From assembly GCF_000203795.2 (NCBI RefSeq), contig NW_006281099.1:3746532-3810531 (forward strand): a stretch of 64,000 nt of DNA, written 5' to 3'. Positions within the stretch are counted from its first letter, which is position 1. Every line of letters begins with the position of its first letter. The translations under genes were made by a program, and so were the position numbers. The stretch comes from Batrachochytrium dendrobatidis JAM81. Lineage: Eukaryota; Chytridiomycota; Chytridiomycetes; Rhizophydiales. Of this stretch, positions 48,867 to 60,900 are shown piece by piece. The notes beneath the pieces were generated by a model. The model searched no databases. It was not told the DNA's origin and saw nothing but the letters and a program-made list of their open reading frames with translations.

Positions 48867-51800
48867 ATGCAAGAACTTTATCGGCGTTATATTCCAGCCA
48901 CAAAAAATGATGTATTTCTGTACAGCGACTCTCCCAGTGGTCTGTCCTTGCTGTCGAATGTGGCTCGTGTCTTTAGAACGACTTTAAGAATTCAACCCGA
49001 CTCCTACACAAATATTCCAATATCTACATCAACCATTAATATATCTGATTTGGCTTCGTATTTTCCGGCAAGTTCAATATTTAAACTTGCCATGGCCATC
49101 CAACTAGAACCCACGTGTTGAACGAAATACAAGTCTACAATCCTAAATAGTAACTAATACTGTTGCGAATCAAATTATTTAGGGCTATGGATTTCTTGTT
49201 GCTATTCTATTTTGTATGGCATTGTATCTTATTGCGGCTGCCATATACAACTGGTCAGTGTATGCATGTTGTGTTCGTCGGATATTCAGATCAGAAACGC
49301 GTGGTCTGCCTTCAGCTTCATCAAAATTCATTATCAAGCTGGGCATTTCGCTCCTCACCCTCATATTGATGTAAGAATGATATTTAAACTGAAATGACTG
49401 CATTCAATACTGTTAGAATTGCATCAAAATAGTGTCAAATATTCAAGTATTGCATATAATCCATAAAATACAGCATTCTAGTGCTTGGAAACTATCAAGC
49501 AAGTAGATTCATTACAATAACAGGATCGGCTTTTCAATCAACTTCAATTCAGCTCGTTCAAAGCCTATCGAAAATCGCCAATACAATTCCTTCTGATATT
49601 GATGCAGGATTTATCGATCTCATTTTGACAGTAAAGAATGTGACTCAGTATAGCCCTGTTACTGCTCAAGATGTCACACGCCTTGCTACGGTGTCCAATG
49701 CAAGTATCCAAGGATACTTTACTTCATTGTCCGACTCTGAGAGATATCGTGTAGCTTTAAACTCGTCGCTGGTTCAAGGGGGAACAGATCAAACATCTGC
49801 CATAACTGGACTTACTTCTGTTCAAGCCTGTAAGTAAAGACTAGACAAATACAGTATCGTTGCTTTTGGCTAATATCATGGTTTTTAATTGGCTTGACGC
49901 GGTCGCTTGCTAGATTACGATGCACTGATGTTGGCGATTCAGGCAATCAATAGCGCATATATTGCAATACCTGGATCCAACAATCAGTATTATGCCATTC
50001 AAGCTTCACAAAAGCTCAATCCAACAGATATTTCCACAAACATGACAATACTAAATGCATACTTTGGCTCTTTTCCTAGTTTAAACGAGCTGTATAGCCA
50101 GTTTCCAGAAAATCTAACTGTTATGCTGAGTGATGGACAGGCCATTGCAAACAATACAACTGATAGTCTCTCTACTGTAATTTCCACCTCACTTGAAGGT
50201 AAGCTCAAGTCTACAAAAAACTAGCCAGGACCGACATCAATATTGACACTTGATTAATAATATTATTTAGCTCTAGTGCGCTTAATAGCAAGTGCAGTTG
50301 TATCCAGAAAATTCTCGACAATATCTCCAATTGATATATACACAGTAGCCATATCGATGAGTCTTGATTCCTTTACATTAAAACTCCAAACCATCATGCC
50401 ATCAATAAGCACCATCAACGTATATAGACAATTAGCCCAACTTTCACTCACGGCACTTGTGCTTTTATTTTTCTTCATGTGGTGGATAGAAATATTTTTG
50501 GGAAATGCAGTGTGTATTCGAGCCCAGATCATTGCAGCTTCGTTTGTGTTTTCATTGGTAGTCTTTGTCACGATTGCGTACTTTGTTTCAACAGCATTGT
50601 TGGCAGAAGGCAAGTAACTGCAATGACAGTGATTTGAATCAACCGTTTATCTGAAAACCATCTTACAATGTTCAACTTTATTGGCTAAATGGTTCAAGGT
50701 TGTCGAATGACATTTGACGAGTCGCCGCCCGTTATTCAAAAATATTTAGACTACCCAATCGCTACCAGCACTATAAATAATCTTTTGATTGTTCGTAATG
50801 TGTGTATGAGTAATAAAACGCTGCTATCTGCTGGTGTTGAACTTGGTGCCATCGATGCAAATCAAGCCAATATTACAAGCCAGATGATGATGACGATTCC
50901 GTCTGTTCAAGCACCTCCTCAGCTTAATGTCGAGTAAGGTTATTTCATGATCCAATAATGGGTAATTGTAGTCATGGAATTTACAATGTAGCAGTCACTA
51001 AACCATCGTACTTTTACAATCTAGAACATATCTCCCAATATCCACACCACCTGCACAGTTTTTTACCAATGTCACTGCATTCAACATTAGCACTTTGAAC
51101 ACGTCCAATCTGACCATGCTAACAGCAATGTCAATTCCGGCACTCAAAAACGCGCTATCTACACTGCGATCGATCGTGAGCAATATGCAATCCAGCTACA
51201 CGGTGTCCGATTTACAATACACTGGAGGTGCTACCAACGCAGATAAAAACAATTCATTGATTGATTTTCGTTCCAGATGTACCACTATCATTTCAGGCAT
51301 TGATAATCTTGGTGGCAGTACACTGGATTGGTTTTCAGCAAACACTACCTCGCTAGTATCCGATGTATCTAATTTAAGCTCCACAACTACTCAGTACCAG
51401 GTATAGTTTATTAATATCTAGACCATTGCCTTGTCCGAGTAAATATTGAAAAAAGTTTTGGGCTGACATGTAAACTGACTTTTATGAACAGAACTCGACA
51501 ACAACCGCAATCTCATATTATACTGAACTGACAGCAATAGTAAGAAGCTATAGCATAGGATTATCTTCAAACGCAAGTATTTTGATCATTTCAAATTCCA
51601 CAGTAATGTTTTTGAATGTCAGTGTTTTAAATAGTCTACTTGTGTTTCTAGGTCTCAATTCTCATGGCAGATACCATGAGTACATCGATTTCCAATTCAT
51701 ACTTGCGATTGTCAGACCAATTAAGTTGCTTTAGCATGGCTCAGCAAGCATACACTCTTCAAGACCAAGTATGCGGAGTTGGTCTGTAAGTAATATCGCG

Positions 51801-52356
51801 ATATTGATGTATTGGTATTTCTGATTGCACTGCTTTCAACACTTGATTGGCACTAAATGTATCAATATACGTTTGATTATTATTGAACATGGTTTATAAT
51901 AGTGCCGATTTGGATTCTATTTGGTTTATCTTTCTTCTGATGTCTATTGTGATTACTGTGACGATTCCACTCATAATGCATGCAACAAAAACCCTAATGT
52001 ACAATCAGAAAGAGCTTGCCAAACCCAAACCTCGTTCCAAACCTCTTGATAAACTCCAGCAAAAGTCTGCAAATCGTACCCATCCTGAGATTCTTAAATC
52101 TAGTCGTAGACACGGAGAAAGCCGAAACTCGTCCGTATCATACGTTTCCAGAGATGACAATGCACATGAATTCAATGCTGGGGTAGCTAGAACCAGTACT
52201 ACAAGCTCTTTTTCTGGAACGGATCAGGATATAGGCGAGATTTCGCCTGGTGTGGGCATACCTTTGAATTCTCGATATCAAGGCTATAATGCTCCCACAT
52301 CGAGGAACCACGAAAGATTGTCGTTGAAACCTCTTGTACCATCCAATCGACGATGA
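48867..52356 (+). CDS. prominin-like five-span membrane glycoprotein
   Basis: Multi-exon, with about ten exons: approximately 48867-49120, 49183-49369, 49474-49829, 49914-50200, 50271-50611, 50688-50935, 51026-51401, 51492-51540, 51653-51785 and 51880-52356. Several joins are approximate and the first exon (start and donor) is unresolved. Topology in order: extracellular N-terminus; span 1 (FLVAILFCMALYLIAAAIY) followed by Cys-containing YACCVRRIF; span 2 (FIIKLGISLLTLIL); large loop rich in N-x-S/T sites; spans 3 and 4 (LSLTALVLLFFFMWW; IIAASFVFSLVVFVTIAYFV); a second large loop; span 5 (IWFIFLLMSIVITVTIPLIM); and a charged Ser-rich tail. Five spans with two large ectoloops is the prominin plan. 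Sequence identity was not tested; a Prm1 or Tweety-like protein is the main alternative. Confidence 0.5.
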
Positions 52357-52968
52357 TTCCAGAGGATCAAGTCACTGATGTTTTTTTAAAGCACTAGAAA
52401 ATAAAATAATCATTGATTGTGTTGATTTTTCTTTTTGAAATATGCATTCAGTTTGTAATGGTTTAGGTAGCTAGAGCCAAAAAGGGGTATATGGTCTATA
52501 GAGATCCATGCATGCATAGCCGAGTATTAATATGTTGATGACGTAAATGCTTGAGTTTCTATTCACAGCCAATAGTAAATGTTGCTCTAATTAGTAATAT
52601 GAATATTTGATTATCCTGTGAAAAACAATGTTAGTCTCTGCAAAATGAATACAAAAATATTTCACTTTTGCGCGAATGCGGCTGTAAATGGGTCACAATT
52701 GTCATTAGACAACTCTTGCCAAGTCTAATAAACACAACCCATATTAGAGTGGCTCGACTATTAACAAGTAAATATGGCCACGTTGCTTGATGGACTGGAT
52801 TTATTTTCTAGACGATTCCAGCTAACAACCAATCAGGATACATGTTTATAAACAAAAACCATCACTCGTTTGTCTATAAATAGCGATCGTATTTCATCCA
52901 TTCTATACAACTCATTACAAGATTTATATCTTCACTCCTTTGATCTAACACTATATTCCAGATATATA
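52357..52968. other. intergenic with a diverged MITE fragment
   Basis: Contains the diverged MITE right end (52630-52695). Otherwise AT-rich with no gene seen. Confidence 0.4.
52630..52695 (+). repeat. diverged fragment resembling the MITE right end
   Basis: gcaaaatgaata...cacttttgcgcgaatgcggctgtaaa aligns with gcaagatgaata...cattttacgtgaatatggctgcaaga in the two full copies. Only the right end is recognisable, so this is an older relic or a related subfamily. Confidence 0.45.
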
Positions 52969-53205
52969 ATGATTGCCAACAACGCCAACCAGTTTGTTCT
53001 CTACACTCAGTTTGCTGCCGATCCAACGTCTTCGATTTTTTCACGTGGAGCTGAATCGTCTCATTTCACCAACGTAGCAGTTACCAACACCATTGCTACT
53101 TCTAGCAAGCAGGACAGGTCTTCAAACTCTGCTAAAATTATGTCCCAGTTACAGACTAGCTCCAATTTTGCACCCAACGTGATCAGCACCAATCGCTTTC
53201 TCTGA
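52969..53205 (+). CDS. small hypothetical protein
   Basis: 78 aa from the Met at 52969; the frame is open a further 33 codons 5' but without a better start. Composition is Ser/Asn/Thr-rich (SSIFSRGAESSHFTNVAV; IMSQLQTSSNFAPNVIST) with no membrane span or motif. Codon use looks like the neighbouring genes, and a TATA-like tataaata lies at 52875. It has its own intergenic space between the prominin-like and WDR18 genes. Family not recognised; it may be a short regulatory or structural protein, or not a gene. Confidence 0.4.
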   Translation: MIANNANQFVLYTQFAADPTSSIFSRGAESSHFTNVAVTNTIATSSKQDRSSNSAKIMSQLQTSSNFAPNVISTNRFL

Positions 53206-53484
53206 TGTCGAATTGACTTATTTATATTCGCTGTCAGCAAGTCTTTCCAGTCTAATGTGCTCCTTGACTTTTGATTGCTACTTATTTACGCATTTATCTA
53301 TTGAAATTGCAGATCTTATTCAGTATGCCATTCATCATCAGCATCAATCATAAATAAAGCTTTGTTTTTGATCATTTTACACTAGTCTATAATTGATTCT
53401 TGCAATAGTGTGTGTATATTAAAACATCGTGGAATTGGTGTGAATGGTCAATCATATAACTGATGATACGCTTTTATTTATTCC

Positions 53485-55522
53485 TTATTTTGTATCAAAA
53501 ATATGGTCGACAACACCTTGATACAGCCGATCATTCAAACACTGAAGCTCGGTATTATGCTTTTCAAGTACAGCTACACGAGACTTGAGGATATCTACCT
53601 CGCTCAAACTATCTTCGTTCGTTTTTCCAAGCAAAGGCGCTCCATAAGCATTACATACTCCTTTGTAAATCCTTTTTGCATCTGTTGGAGTTTATGTCAA
53701 ACAAGCCAGTTAATTTTCTTGATAGCTCAAGTCAATGTTCAGCAAATAAGAATTCAGTCAAAAAGACAGTTTATATGGCTTACCGGGATATAACTCTTGA
53801 TCAAGTTCATCGTTCAATGCACTTAGTCCTCGAGTTGGAATTCTCGAGACAAAAGATTGACCATCATTTTCGCTGCCTAGTGCATCTTTTTCAATAGATT
53901 TTCGTACAATAGGAAATCTTTTGAATGCTTGAACCAACGTATGGCAATGAGCATCTGGGTTGGTTACACTAGGTGGTCTAAAAACAATCTTGACATTGGA
54001 TACTGGTTCTGTGCATATAAATAATTGGACTCGTGTCAGCACTTTATGGTCTGGTATTAACCGATATATTAGTTAGATACCATACTAAATCACCTTTATG
54101 TGCCTTGAATGTTCGCAAAGCCTGTCTTGTAACGGTATCCCATACAACACAATCACCGTCATTAGATCCAGTCACTAAAAGAGTTTCATCCATTGACAAA
54201 GAAAGAGAAGTCACTGCAGCCCTATGTTATAAACATTCACAGCAGTGATGATGAATATATAAATAGGAATATCTGGCAAATGTGATCAATGAAATAAAAA
54301 ATCAATCATACCGATGTCCTCTGAACACGCATGGCTCTGTATCTGCATCGCGAATATCGCCCTCGGACAAAGCATGCAACGCACCTGTCGATGTGGTGTA
54401 AAGATTGACTGAACGAACAAGTCCGTCAATGCTAGCAGCATATATGGTTGTTTCGAGTGAATTCACTTGAATACAGGTAAGTGGTCGAGGGAATAGTATA
54501 GTAACAAGACAGCATCCAGTATTTAGATCCCAAATCTACAAAAAAATCACAAGTTGAAAAACTCGTTAATCCAAACATTTGCACCATGTACATTAGAAAT
54601 GGATTTTAATGTCTTACTCTACAAGTCTTGTCAAGCGATGCTGTAAAGCATCTAGTCTGAGTAGATGGTGTCAGTCCACACACTAAATCTGCGATGGGTA
54701 AAGTGTGGCCTTTTAGACTTTTCAATTTTACAGGGAGTTCTTGGTGATCTATAGACTCATCTAAAACACTATATATAGTTTAGATCCATGCCAAACTAAC
54801 ACATGCTAACCAAGACGACTTACTCTGCTAGCAACCACAGGTGAATCATGGCATCTTCACCACCAGAGATCATCAGTGCATCATCAGCGGTGAATCGTAC
54901 AACTGTTACAGGTTTGTAATGGGCATCAAACATGCGCAGCATGTTTCCAGTAGCAATCTATTAATCAACGCCAAAGAATAAATCATTTAAAGGTGTCAAC
55001 AGAGCGAGAATTTAATATACTCTGCAAGTGTAATCAACTCAACCTCACCTCCCACAAGTACAATCGCCCAGAAAATCCACCTCCAAGACAGTATCGTCCA
55101 GAATTAGAGATACATACACAGGCCAATTTTTCTGGAATGACAGATTTTAAGATGGGTTGGGCTTTCCCCAGCGACCAAGTGTTGAGAGTTGCTCGATCTG
55201 ATTGGGCAGATATAATCAGCGATGGCAGCATCCACCCGTTGAGATTAGCAGAGGGAATAGTGGGCCGATTTCCGGGTCCGTTAATATGTCCGTTATAGCC
55301 TTCAGAGGCATCGACCATACCAGAATTTGATGAAGTAGCAGTTGTGGCGGCAGTGTAATGGTTTCCAATGGCAAACATAATGTCTGTTGCAAGCGGCATG
55401 CTAGTATTTCCCTTCAAAGTCGACAAAAGCGCTCCATTACGTATATCCCAGATGTGAATGCTTGAATCTTTTAACGATGTAGAGATTGCTACTTCAGAAA
55501 TATGATGTTGGACTGCAACCAT
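53485..55522 (-). CDS. IPI3: WDR18/Ipi3 WD40-repeat ribosome-biogenesis factor
   Basis: About seven exons on the minus strand, from the ATG at 55522 to TAA 53485-53487; coding blocks lie near 55522-55050, 54958-54826, 54770-54615, 54535-54312, 54220-54090, 54040-53785 and 53690-53485. WD-type units are SSIHIWDIRNGALLSTLKG, GGGFSGRLYLWE, then IATGNMLRMFDAHYKPVTVV with SGGEDAMIHLW, then FTASLDKTCR and IWDLNTGCCLVTILFPRPLT, then TGSNDGDCVVWD. The order and the YLWE...AHYKPVTVVRFTADDALMIS region are typical of WDR18/Ipi3. The C-terminal exon is a short coiled coil (VDILKSRVAVLEKHNTELQ). The protein works with Rix1 and Ipi1 in ITS2 processing and 60S subunit maturation in the nucleus. Confidence 0.8.
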
Positions 55523-55594
55523 GACAGTATATTCAATGTCTGAATTTAATTTTGAGTTTTAAAAAAAATTGTCAACCTGAAAATGTCACGATTG

Positions 55595-55625
55595 CTTTGG
55601 CCAGCTGTGAATATTTTGGCCAAAG
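55595..55625. promoter_or_regulatory. 9-bp inverted repeat in the WDR18/MOCS2B divergent promoter
   Basis: ctttggcca at 55595-55603 and tggccaaag at 55617-55625 are perfect reverse complements with a 13-bp spacer, in the ~165 bp between two divergent start codons. It could be a dimeric factor site; no factor is named. Confidence 0.45.
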
Positions 55626-55688
55626 ACGGCCAACATTCAACCTGGTAAAAATGCTGTAATTTGCTTTTCTGCTCAAATAGTTACAGAG

Positions 55689-56369
55689 ATGGCAGCATCA
55701 GACGATATTATCGAGATAGTTTTGGATTGCATTGATCATTGCGCTCTTATGCAAAGGATGCGAGATGATGGTGCAGGCGCTTTGTCATCGTTTCTGGGAA
55801 CCACTAGAAATACTTTTACTGATGGTAAGTGCTAATTGGATTACTTCAAAGATCCATTATAATAAACTCCATTTGCATTATAGTGAGGGTATCTACTTGA
55901 CTGTCTGACTCTTTGTTTCTACATAGCAACGGGTGTGACAAGACAAGTTCAGATGCTTTCATACGAGGCATACATACCCATGGCAGTCAAGCAAATGCAG
56001 AGTATTGCAGCCAAGACTAGAGCCATGTACACGTCCATTATGCATATTGCAATTGTGCATAGAATTGGTCAGGTTCCTGTTGGACAGGCTAGTATAGTAG
56101 TGATTGCTTCATCTCCTCATAGACGAGATGCAATTGAGGCGGTTGCTTGGATTATGGATGAAGTCAAAGCAACTGTTCCTATTTGGAAAATGGAGATATA
56201 TACAGACGGCAGTATGTGGAAAGAAAATGCAGAATGGCAGCAAAAACAACTCTTGAAGAGAGGATCAGCTCATTCTTGCTGCCATGGGACTCGGCATATT
56301 ACTCAGTCATTGGATGGACAACCGGTAATCGAACCAATTGTACCAGTAGTTACTTCATTAGATGTGTAA
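55689..56369 (+). CDS. MOCS2: molybdopterin synthase large subunit (MoaE/MOCS2B)
   Basis: Two exons, 55689-55824 and 55927-56369, giving 192 aa. It transfers sulfur, together with the small MoaD/MOCS2A subunit, to precursor Z in molybdenum cofactor synthesis in the cytosol. Family landmarks are GALSSFLGTTRNTF near the N-terminus, LSYEAYIPMAVKQM, IAIVHRIGQVPVGQASIVVI, SSPHRRDAIEAVAWIMDEVK and the active-site loop VPIWKMEIYTDGSMWKENAEW with its conserved Lys residues. A His/Cys-containing C-terminal extension of about 40 residues follows the core. It is divergently transcribed from WDR18. It implies the fungus keeps molybdoenzymes; the small subunit is not in this window. Confidence 0.92.
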
Positions 56370-56614
56370 TATATTTGTTATCGGTAATTTTACCAAAGCG
56401 TATTGATCTATTAGATTTGCAACTCTATATATCTTGATTGTCTGAAAACACAAGCCAAACTCAGATATTCTATCCAATTGAACTGCATCATCAAACTAAA
56501 CCAGTGTTGGTAGGGCAAGTATAGCCTGTAAAAATTTAGACAAGTGTCAGATTGCAATAGTGCGGTTGCTAAACTGGTTTAAATCATTGTACATTATTAG
56601 TTTTAAACTTTGCA

Positions 56615-57784
56615 TTAACCATCACTCTGCTCGCCATCATCGAGCGCATCGTTTTCCAGTTCCTTGTTTGATTCTCTGATCTTGGCTTCACGAGCAGCCA
56701 CTTTTTCTTGATGAGTTTTGAGTTTTTCCAGTAGATCTTTGGCAACATTAAACACACCTCCGGTAGCAGCATTGCAAGCAAAGCATTTGGCGGTTTTTAC
56801 ATAGTGCTTCAATGCACACGCTTCGCAAAAATAATGTGAGCATTTTGTTACTACTGGGGATTTGAATGGCCCGCGACAGATCAAACAAGCAAATGGAAGA
56901 TGACTCAAGTCTTCATCTTCATCCTTTGGGTTTTTACTGGTATCATCATCTCCTTCATCGTCACTAGTGATAAGAAATCGATTTGGATCCAAATTTGCCA
57001 ATTTGTTCTTCTGTTGCTCATCCCATTCACGATCAATCTGCCATCCAGCCTTGTAGTCTCCGCGATCATGCATAAACTTGCACGAATCCCCATATCCACA
57101 GTACCCTGTGTCTTTATAGTCTTTGCATATATCAGGCTGATAATCAAATCTGGAGCTGATGCGTACATTAGTTTGGCCGCGCAATGGACCTGCTCGAATA
57201 CCGCCTGCATTGGATTGGGTGACCCGCTCAGTTTTCTTGTTTACATATTCAGTATATGCAGACTGACCCTTGTAGATCTGAGAAGTGAGTTCAGCTTCAT
57301 CGCCAGCATATATTAATGGAGCTGCAGGACTTTCATCTGGCCTGTTTGATTCTGATCCGCCGTCCACATCCAATACTCGAGTGGCAGTGTCTTTTGAAAG
57401 TGATGCAGCAGTTCCAGATGACTTGAATGCTAGTTCAAGAGCAAGAGTTTCTTTTCGCTGCTGTAGTGCTGATGATGTTGGATCTGGCTTTATGCTGGAA
57501 GTATCCCAGGATCTTGCTGAAGTTGCAGTAGAGACAGTCGAAAAAAAAGATGAAGATGCCAGTTTTTCTTTCTTTCGTTTGAGCAACTGTGAAGAAGATA
57601 CTACAGCTGGTGTAGAAGTGGGTTGTGGATCGTCGTCATGATTAGATGGTTCTAAAGCATCGTCTGTGGAAATACGAGAGCGTTTGGATCGAAGACTGTT
57701 TTTGCTTGATGCAGATCTGCTTCCCTTTTTAAATAGCACAGTTGTCTGTCCAGCATCATCATCAATGCTGCCTGTATTGTCCAT
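56615..57784 (-). CDS. CWC24: CWC24/RNF113A spliceosomal zinc-finger protein
   Basis: Single exon, 389 aa. An acidic/Ser-rich N-terminal half with a basic patch (SLRSKRSRIS) leads into YTEYVNKKTERVTQSNAGG and RGQTNVRISSRFDYQPDICK, the family core. The CCCH finger is complete (CKDYKDTGYC-GYGDSC-KFMH; spacing 8-5-3), and so is the C3HC4 RING (CLIC...CSHYFCEAC...CFAC). CWC24 binds the 5' splice site in the activated spliceosome before the first step; the RING of RNF113A also acts as a ubiquitin ligase. Located head to head with the PHD-finger gene, 176 bp between start codons. Length is between yeast Cwc24 (259) and the animal protein (about 340), with a longer N-terminal tail. Confidence 0.93.
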   Translation of the reverse strand: MDNTGSIDDDAGQTTVLFKKGSRSASSKNSLRSKRSRISTDDALEPSNHDDDPQPTSTPAVVSSSQLLKRKKEKLASSSFFSTVSTATSARSWDTSSIKPDPTSSALQQRKETLALELAFKSSGTAASLSKDTATRVLDVDGGSESNRPDESPAAPLIYAGDEAELTSQIYKGQSAYTEYVNKKTERVTQSNAGGIRAGPLRGQTNVRISSRFDYQPDICKDYKDTGYCGYGDSCKFMHDRGDYKAGWQIDREWDEQQKNKLANLDPNRFLITSDDEGDDDTSKNPKDEDEDLSHLPFACLICRGPFKSPVVTKCSHYFCEACALKHYVKTAKCFACNAATGGVFNVAKDLLEKLKTHQEKVAAREAKIRESNKELENDALDDGEQSDG

Positions 57785-57960
57785 GGTTTAGAAACATTCG
57801 AGAAAAGTCGAATAAAAACGATTACAGTCTAGACACCAAAAACCAAGTGTTTGATGAAACAGCCAGTATAATATAAGGTCTAGACTCCATCTTGCAATTA
57901 AAAAAGTTCAAATGGCGGCCACACCCCAATTCATCGATTTGATATCAAAACAAAAATCAG
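57785..57960. promoter_or_regulatory. divergent promoter region between CWC24 and the PHD-finger gene
   Basis: 176 bp between divergent start codons, so promoters must overlap. No defined element was recognised. Confidence 0.4.
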
Positions 57961-60900
57961 ATGCGACTGGCAGCGAAGCGTGCATCCAAGTTGCTGATTG
58001 ATGCAGAGGCCGACCCTGCATCTGAATCTGATATCTCTGTCTATAAAGATACTAAAAGTAGTCTTGCACAAAACTACATTTGTGCTCCTGCTTACGAAGG
58101 TTATGTTTACAGCGGTGTTTCTGAAGGTATCTTGTTTTGAACTCAAGATTGTATTGCCATTCAGTGCTATTAAACTATAGTGACTGGATAACGCCTATTC
58201 TTTGAACCATTTGGATAAATATACTTGACTGTAAAGTTCTTTTATAGATTTACCAGTCTGTTATGTTTATACTGGTTATAGATTGTAATGCTTGATTGAG
58301 CCATCAACCCTAATATATATCCAACTTTCAGTCTTCTCTGAATGGCTTGTACAATTTAAACTTTTATAAACTTCAAGTCATTGTACCGAGTTGCCTAACT
58401 AATTCCCATTGAACATTTTATATTGTGACATGTATGCACATTGGCTTGGCTTTTATCCATTGACATTAACTGGAAACTCGAATTAAATTAATCATTTTTA
58501 TTAGCTATTCAACAACTTCAATCCACTTGGGAATTCGTTGCAGTGTGCCAGTTCTTCCATCTGTACTACAATGACTTTGGAATGGACGATTTTTACACCG
58601 AGGTAGGTACTGATTTTTTGCTGAATCAACTGAGCCCACGACTTCAACTAAAGTTTCATACTATGCTTTGACTTGTATAAACTATTAGCAACTTGAAGAC
58701 AACTTGCCACAAATTCCAGCAACAAAGTACATTATCGATATCCATATTTTATTATTACAACGTTCCACTTGTGTACGAAATATAGAGTAAGCTTTTAAAT
58801 ATACACATACATGATCAAGACATGTTTAGCATTTAAATGTCACAAGGTTTTCAACTGAATACTAGATTACTTGAACGCGCCGTTTTACTCATCATATACA
58901 CTGATTGCCATTGCATGTAGTCATAGTAACTGGCTTGGGGTATTTTCAACACAGCTAAAAAAGCGCATGGAAGACGAGGATAATATGATTGCAGGATTTA
59001 TTGACGGAATAGAGTATGACAACATTCCACTTTGTACCAAGGTAGAAACCTGCTTTATATCATCATATGATCAACCTGCATGTTGATGGCAACACTCTAA
59101 CTCATCTAAACCACGTATTTGAGTCATAGGTGCTAATTCTCCAAAGATTATGTGATTGGCAATTCGTAGATTTGGATCGATTTAAACCATTAAAGAATAC
59201 TGAAGAGAATGACCAGCTCCTATGGGTAATATCTGTCACTATTTCAATTCATATATTAATTTTTATCCTTTTTGTTGTAAAACGCTAGTACTAATCATAG
59301 TGATATGCTTTGAATAGAGAGTGGAGCCAATCGGATTTGATGCTCAGAACAATACATATTTTTTATTTGACGGTTGGTAGCTTTGGGTTCAACTGTTTTT
59401 GGTATTGATTTATACCAATGGTTTTCAGTAGCTTATGTTTTTATCATTGGGATGATCATTTTAATACAATAGATAACAGAGTGTATATGGACACTTCAAA
59501 AAGGAACGGCTTATTGGCTCACTCAAGACGGAAAATGACGATTGAATCCGATTCGGATGATGATTTATCAGGAACACCCAGTAAAAAGTGGACAATGGTA
59601 AGAGCTTGCTCATACAGCGCGTTTTGATTCTTAAAATATCATAATACTAACTGTTGAGTGTTTTTTGAATGTCTGTACATAGGTTTGTAGAACGATAAAA
59701 GACTGGGAGACATGGCCAGAGAGGTTTCAAGCATCTACGCATCCCGATGAGCGCGCGCTTTATAAATATCTAACCCTAGAAGCTAAACCACATGCCATTT
59801 CACAGATCAAGGTAAATCATTGTTATGTACCACATTTCCAGTCAGGGCAATATTTAGTTGGTGTTGTTTGAATTTAATGTGTTGTCATGCGACATACATT
59901 TTTTGTAGAAATGGAATACAGTACGCAACTTGTCCGAGGCACTTCAAAATCGTAAAAGATCTACTCGGCTACAGATTCGTGAGCTGACCGACTCAGAGTC
60001 AATGTATAATGGCGTTTCTTCTAGGAGTAGGCGTCAAACTAGAGCGACCGAGAATACAGGAAACAGTAGTTTAAATTTAGTTAAACGATTAGAAGAGGAG
60101 TCTAGACGCAAAGAAGCAGTTGAGTTGTCAATTGTTGCACTTGAGATTGCCAAATTCTTATTTATGTTGCTGATGTGGCTTACATTTTGATTTTCAATTG
60201 CACATTCTTTGCACATTTGCATTTTAAACAGCAACACAAAGCCAAGGAGTTGAAACGATTAGAGTTGGAAAAAAAGCGAGAGAGTCGAATTTTAGAACGA
60301 GCTCGACGAAATATCAAATACGAATCTTTACCATTGTACGTCCTACCAAAAGTTGAACAGCAATCTGTAGATGATTTTCAGCATTCCACTTCATTTGGTG
60401 GTGCTAATGACTCGCACCCTATTTCTCCGACACGCCTGATGAGTGCTTTGGATGGATCTATTCCGAGCACATCTACTGCTTTTGTAAAAAACAAACGGAA
60501 GACGTATGCTGAAATGTCTAAGTCAGATGTGGTCGAGTCCAGCCTTACTCGACAAAGATCTAAACCAGTCAAAAGCAGCTATTCATCTACACCTAAACGG
60601 ACAAGAACAGTTGCCACCACTTCAGCATTTACTGATGACTTGGTTGTAAACACCCCGACTACCGAATCAATTAAACAGAACACAAAAATGGCTGTTTCTT
60701 TTTTGAATGATGAGCCTGTGGAAATGCCAGAAGCTAATAATGAAACCTGGTTTTTTCATTGTCGATGCGGTCTCAGTGGAATAAATCTTGATGGTAAGTC
60801 TATCTATTCTGTATGTATGGTGCTACAAAACTACCCAATGTTGACATAGTAAAACGTTTTGGGTGGTTTGATTACAGATGGATTTCCTATGATTGAATGT

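Noticed and set aside
48751..48987. ORF beginning inside the MITE copy as the N-terminus of the prominin-like gene
   Set aside because: It starts within mobile DNA and runs in a different frame from the conserved exon.
57912..57998. ATG at 57912 as the start of the PHD-finger gene
   Set aside because: Its frame stops after about 28 codons and differs from that of the conserved exon; it may be an upstream ORF at most.
60125..60190. Hydrophobic stretch (IAKFLFMLLMWLTF) as a membrane span in the PHD-finger protein
   Set aside because: It is read-through into an intron; splicing joins the Glu/Arg-rich helix to the Lys-rich helix.
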